Origin: Anaerotignum sp.
GTDB taxonomy: Bacteria; Bacillota; Clostridia; Lachnospirales; Anaerotignaceae
Direction: 5' to 3'
Assembly (NCBI GenBank): GCA_020024395.1
Contig: JAHHTV010000013.1
Location: forward strand, 1-15,748
Length of the DNA: 15,748 bases
Of the stretch, positions 12,895-15,748 are shown piece after piece. A model generated the notes under the pieces. It did no database searches and was not told where the DNA came from. It was given only the letters and a program-made list of their open reading frames with translations. Each line of letters opens with the position of its first letter. Within the stretch, counting starts at the first letter, position 1. The position numbers and the translations under genes were made by a program.

Positions 12895-14475
12895 TTATTT
12901 ATCATGATATACGCCTGTTTCCATATCATATTTGCCATCTGCAACGTCATTTTTCACCATTTTGAAGAAAGAAACCACCAATGCAATACAAATCAGTGTA
13001 CAAGGCAAAGCAAAAATAATCACAATTGTCTGTATCGCTGTCAGCGGGCTACCTGCCAAAATGAAACCAACAGGCATACATACCAAGAATATCGCCCACA
13101 ACAGTCTCAACCATCTTTTAGATTCACCATTTTTATCCAATTTTGTCTGAGATACAGATGCCAAAACACCAGATGTCGCATCATATGTAGTTGCTGCAAA
13201 CAATACAATAACTACCAGTAAAACTGCCATAATCACTTTAGACAAAGGCAGCTGACCCAACAATGTAATAATGGTTGCAGGTGCACCTTCTGTATTCAAT
13301 AATGTAATCAAATCCAATGTACCTTCCATATGTGTTTTGATACCAAAACTGCTCAAAATCATGAATACTGCAAAACAACCCAAAGAACCAAAACCAACTG
13401 TACCCAAAATCATTTGTTTCAATGTTCTACCTTTTGAAATTTTTGCAAAGAACAAACCATAGAAAGGTGCATATACTGTCGAATAAGCCCACAGATATAC
13501 AGACCATGCTTCCGGATACCCATTGGATACATTACCAGGATCCATCCAGCTATTCATTGTAATAAAGTTTTGCAATATAATCCCCATACTTGTTGTTGCA
13601 TTATCCAATGTAAATACAATGCCAGCACCAAATATCATAATAAATACCAAAACACAAATTGCTGTAATGACATTACCATCTGAAATACGTTTCATACCTT
13701 TTTCGATACCCATGTAGGAAGTAATACCGAAAATAATTGCAATACCAAACAATACGCCTACTTTCAAAACATTGCTATCTGGAATACCAGTCAATGTGGA
13801 AATCAAAGCAGTCAACAAAGGTGTACTCATACCAAATGCAGTTGCTGCACCACCAACCAAACCAAATATAAAGCCAATATCAATAATTCTACCTAATATA
13901 CCATCTACTTTATCGCCAAATGCACCACGGCAAGCTTCACTAATACGGAATACAGAGCATTTTTTGATATGAATGATGTATCCACAAGCACAACCACCAA
14001 TAATATAAATTGTCCAAGCCATAAAGCCCCAGTGATAAGGCCCTAATGCTGCTGCCATTTCTGCTGCTTCCCATGTACCAGGTTCAATATGTAAAGGTGT
14101 TTGTTGGAAATAATACATCCATTCTACAAACCCCCAGTAAATTACAGTACTACCAATACCGCCACAGAACAGCATCGCTGCCCAAGAAAACAACTTATAA
14201 TCTGGTTTTGTATCTGGAGAACCTAGTTTGATTTTCCCATATTTACTAAATATAATGTAAATACAAAATCCTAATGTAAAGAATGCAAACCAAATATACC
14301 AGTTACCAAAATTTTGTGTAATCACACCATTGATGGCATTTACAACTTCCATACCCTTTTCAGGATTTGCAATAATTGGTATACTCACCAATGCCAATAT
14401 AATGACTGCACCCAAAAACAAAGGTATATCCAACTTGCCTTCTGACTGATCCAAATTTTTCTTATCTTTATTCAT
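12895..14475 (-). CDS. BCCT family transporter (betaine/carnitine/choline type)
   Basis: A 526-aa inner-membrane transporter with about twelve helices and the family's paired motifs. Helix 4 has HWGFMAWTIY (Trp149, Trp154, Tyr157), matching the substrate aromatic box of CaiT and BetP. Helix 8 reads YLWAYSTVYAPFYG followed by FFAKISKGRT. As I recall CaiT, the equivalent stretch is WAWWVIYAIQM, so here one Trp becomes Tyr331 and the next Ser332, with Phe338 and Tyr339 where CaiT has Gln and Met. It therefore probably moves a quaternary or sulfonium compound, but the substrate may not be carnitine itself. It may work as an antiporter exchanging substrate for product; this is inferred. The ATG at 14475 follows AAGGAGG by 5 bases. 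It is the second operon gene, 37 bases after the BKACE gene. Confidence 0.93.
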   Translation of the reverse strand: MNKDKKNLDQSEGKLDIPLFLGAVIILALVSIPIIANPEKGMEVVNAINGVITQNFGNWYIWFAFFTLGFCIYIIFSKYGKIKLGSPDTKPDYKLFSWAAMLFCGGIGSTVIYWGFVEWMYYFQQTPLHIEPGTWEAAEMAAALGPYHWGFMAWTIYIIGGCACGYIIHIKKCSVFRISEACRGAFGDKVDGILGRIIDIGFIFGLVGGAATAFGMSTPLLTALISTLTGIPDSNVLKVGVLFGIAIIFGITSYMGIEKGMKRISDGNVITAICVLVFIMIFGAGIVFTLDNATTSMGIILQNFITMNSWMDPGNVSNGYPEAWSVYLWAYSTVYAPFYGLFFAKISKGRTLKQMILGTVGFGSLGCFAVFMILSSFGIKTHMEGTLDLITLLNTEGAPATIITLLGQLPLSKVIMAVLLVVIVLFAATTYDATSGVLASVSQTKLDKNGESKRWLRLLWAIFLVCMPVGFILAGSPLTAIQTIVIIFALPCTLICIALVVSFFKMVKNDVADGKYDMETGVYHDK

Positions 14476-14512
14476 AGTGCCCTCCTTCTTTTGCCATTTT
14501 CATAACATTTTA

Positions 14513-15385
14513 TTATTTTACAATGCCCAGTTTTTTTCTTGCTTCGGCAGGTGTCAACACATTCGCACCCAAGTCACGAATCATTCTCACTGCTTTTTCT
14601 ACTAACTGTTCATTTGTTGCAAATTCACCTTTTGCAATATAAATGTTATCTTCCAAACCAACCCTTGCATTGCCACCAGCAATGATTGCCTGTGCCATCA
14701 TGGGGTATTGTTCTCTACCAATGCTAAAAGCACCCCAGTTTGCACCTTGTGGTAAAGCATTTCTCATTGCAACCAAATTATCCACAGTTGCTTCTGCACC
14801 ATAAGGAATGCCCATACAAAGTTGGAATATAGTTTTTTCGGAGAGCAAACCTTTACCGATTAACTCTTTTGCTTGCCAAATATGTCCCAATTCAAATGCT
14901 TCGATTTCTGCCAAAACGCCAGCAGCTGTAATTCTTCTTGCAGACTCTTGCAACATTGCATAAGTTGCCAAATATGTTGTCGCTTTATAATTGAAAGAAC
15001 CACAATCCAATGTACAAATTTCAGGTTTGATTTTTTCAATATGTTTCACACGTTCCGCAGGAGATACCATATCACTGCCTGGTCCAAACACAGTAGGGTC
15101 ATCTGGATGTTCCACATAATCGCCACCCATACCAGTTGTCAAATTGATGATAACATCTGTACCGCTTTGGCGAATGATGTCTACTGTTTCTTCGTACAAT
15201 TCCAATCTTCTGCTTGGTGTACCATCTGCTTCTCTTACGTGAATGTGTGCCACTGCTGCACCTGCTTTTGCCGCACCAATTGCTGCTTCTGCAATTTGTT
15301 GTGGTGTAGAAGGTACATTTGGGTGTTTCAAATGGCTATCGCCAGATCCTGTTACTGCACAAGTCAAAATTACATCTCTGTTCAT
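14513..15385 (-). CDS. Beta-keto acid cleavage enzyme (BKACE, DUF849), 3-dehydrocarnitine cleavage-like
   Basis: A 290-aa zinc TIM-barrel enzyme that joins a beta-keto acid to acetyl-CoA and splits out acetoacetate plus a new acyl-CoA. Zinc ligands His47 and His49 are in AHIHVR. Glu245, with neighbouring Asp246 and Arg241, is in RVGLEDN, matching the Glu230/Asp231/Arg226 trio of the 3-keto-5-aminohexanoate enzyme. NLTTGMGGD (81-89), GSDMV (103-107), ICTLDCGSFNY (123-133) and FQLCMGIPYGA (187-197) resemble, from memory, proteins annotated as 3-dehydrocarnitine cleavage enzymes. Acting on 3-dehydrocarnitine it would give betainyl-CoA and acetoacetate. The ATG at 15385 follows GGAGG by 8 bases; a GTG at 15400 would lie at that site. 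It is the first gene of the operon, directly after the promoter at 15440-15468, which suits the committed step. Confidence 0.93.
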   Translation of the reverse strand: MNRDVILTCAVTGSGDSHLKHPNVPSTPQQIAEAAIGAAKAGAAVAHIHVREADGTPSRRLELYEETVDIIRQSGTDVIINLTTGMGGDYVEHPDDPTVFGPGSDMVSPAERVKHIEKIKPEICTLDCGSFNYKATTYLATYAMLQESARRITAAGVLAEIEAFELGHIWQAKELIGKGLLSEKTIFQLCMGIPYGAEATVDNLVAMRNALPQGANWGAFSIGREQYPMMAQAIIAGGNARVGLEDNIYIAKGEFATNEQLVEKAVRMIRDLGANVLTPAEARKKLGIVK

Positions 15386-15439
15386 TTTTGTTTCCTCCAC
15401 TCTTAAAAGTTCTTAAAAAGTTAAATCGTATTTGCTTTA

Positions 15440-15468
15440 AGCATAAAAGGACATCATTTGACTGACAA
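15440..15468 (-). promoter_or_regulatory. Probable promoter of the six-gene catabolic operon
   Basis: On the minus strand TTGTCA (15468-15463) and TATGCT (15445-15440) are 17 bases apart, giving a leader of about 50 bases before the BKACE start. A second TTGTCAG lies 29 bases further upstream (15497-15491), a direct repeat that could be an activator or repressor contact site. No regulator gene for the operon is in the window. Confidence 0.5.
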
Positions 15469-15534
15469 TACGGCACTTTTTCTACATTATCTGACAAAAA
15501 CCACAGTCACTTTCTAAAATCACAAATAGTATAA

Positions 15535-15567
15535 AAAAAGATAGTTTTTGATATTTTCTAACTTTTT
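15535..15567 (-). other. Weak AT-rich hairpin upstream of the operon
   Basis: AAAAAGATAG (15535-15544) and CTAACTTTTT (15558-15567) pair with one mismatch around a 13-base loop. On the minus strand the structure ends in a run of seven T. In such AT-rich DNA this may be chance. The stretch 15469-15748 otherwise contains no supportable gene. Confidence 0.3.
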
Positions 15568-15605
15568 GGGTTTATTTCATAATCATTTTTTGTTCCATTT
15601 TTTGT

Positions 15606-15659
15606 AAAAAAAAATATTGCACAATTCATAATACTGTTTTTCTTCTAATTGTGCTATAT
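15606..15659 (-). terminator. Probable terminator of a gene lying right of the window
   Basis: GCACAATT (15619-15626) and AATTGTGC (15647-15654) are perfectly complementary, and a further four pairs (ATAT/ATAT) form beyond one mismatch. The loop is 20 bases. On the minus strand the stem is followed by AATA and nine T (15614-15606), as in an intrinsic terminator. The large loop and low GC make it weak. It would isolate the operon from transcription coming from the right. Confidence 0.45.
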
Positions 15660-15748
15660 AAAATTTGTTACATAGTATGTTTTTAGATACCTACTTTCAT
15701 TTTGTATATATTATATAAAAAAAGTGTCGTATTGCCATCATTTTTTGT

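Noticed and set aside
9419..14475. Calling the operon a cai or gbu cluster and naming genes caiB and caiT
   Set aside because: No CaiA, CaiC, CaiD or CaiE counterparts are present, and the transporter's helix 8 differs from CaiT, so the symbols would mislead.
1..15748. CRISPR array, insertion sequence, prophage or tRNA genes
   Set aside because: No regularly spaced repeats, transposase, terminal repeats, phage proteins or cloverleaf sequences were seen on either strand.

Overview
The window looks like the chromosome of a low-GC anaerobic Firmicute, probably a clostridium of the Lachnospiraceae type. This rests on the AT-rich third codon positions, strong AAGGAGG-type ribosome binding sites, TTGACA/TATACT-type promoters and gene content (DUF2156 plus Eis-like acetyltransferase pair, single-domain OYE reductase, BKACE). 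The species cannot be named from the sequence. No rRNA, tRNA, CRISPR array, insertion sequence or phage gene was seen.

Region 1 (about 1-2370, minus strand) is a fluoride-response unit. A near-consensus promoter drives a fluoride riboswitch (crcB motif) with a compensatory pseudoknot change, followed by a CLC-F fluoride/proton antiporter gene. A tRNA-dihydrouridine synthase gene follows, with its ATG overlapping the antiporter stop. Region 2 (2373-4562, minus) holds a two-gene unit, an Eis-like GNAT acetyltransferase then a DUF2156 protein. Its promoter is overlapped by a near-perfect Fur box, so it is probably iron-controlled. Region 3 (4586-5826, minus) is mutY with its own promoter and a strong hairpin in its leader. 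Region 4 (5871-8324, plus) is the only rightward unit: D-serine ammonia-lyase and an EamA-type exporter, behind a promoter whose -35 is covered by a perfect 9-bp inverted repeat.

Region 5 (8293-15468, minus) is the most interesting part. It is a six-gene operon read from right to left: a beta-keto acid cleavage enzyme (BKACE, DUF849) resembling 3-dehydrocarnitine cleavage enzymes, a BCCT transporter, a ketopantoate-reductase-family dehydrogenase, two tandem class III (CaiB-type) CoA-transferases, and an old-yellow-enzyme reductase with a C-terminal cysteine cluster. Together they suggest uptake of a carnitine-like betaine, oxidation of a hydroxyl to a keto group, cleavage with acetyl-CoA to acetoacetate plus a short acyl-CoA such as betainyl-CoA, CoA recycling by the transferases, and reduction of an unsaturated intermediate. 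The substrate is inferred, not shown. A long terminator-like hairpin between the third and fourth genes may lower expression of the last three.

The right end (15469-15748) has no gene. It is very AT-rich and carries two terminator-like hairpins facing the minus strand, probably ending a gene that lies to the right of the window.
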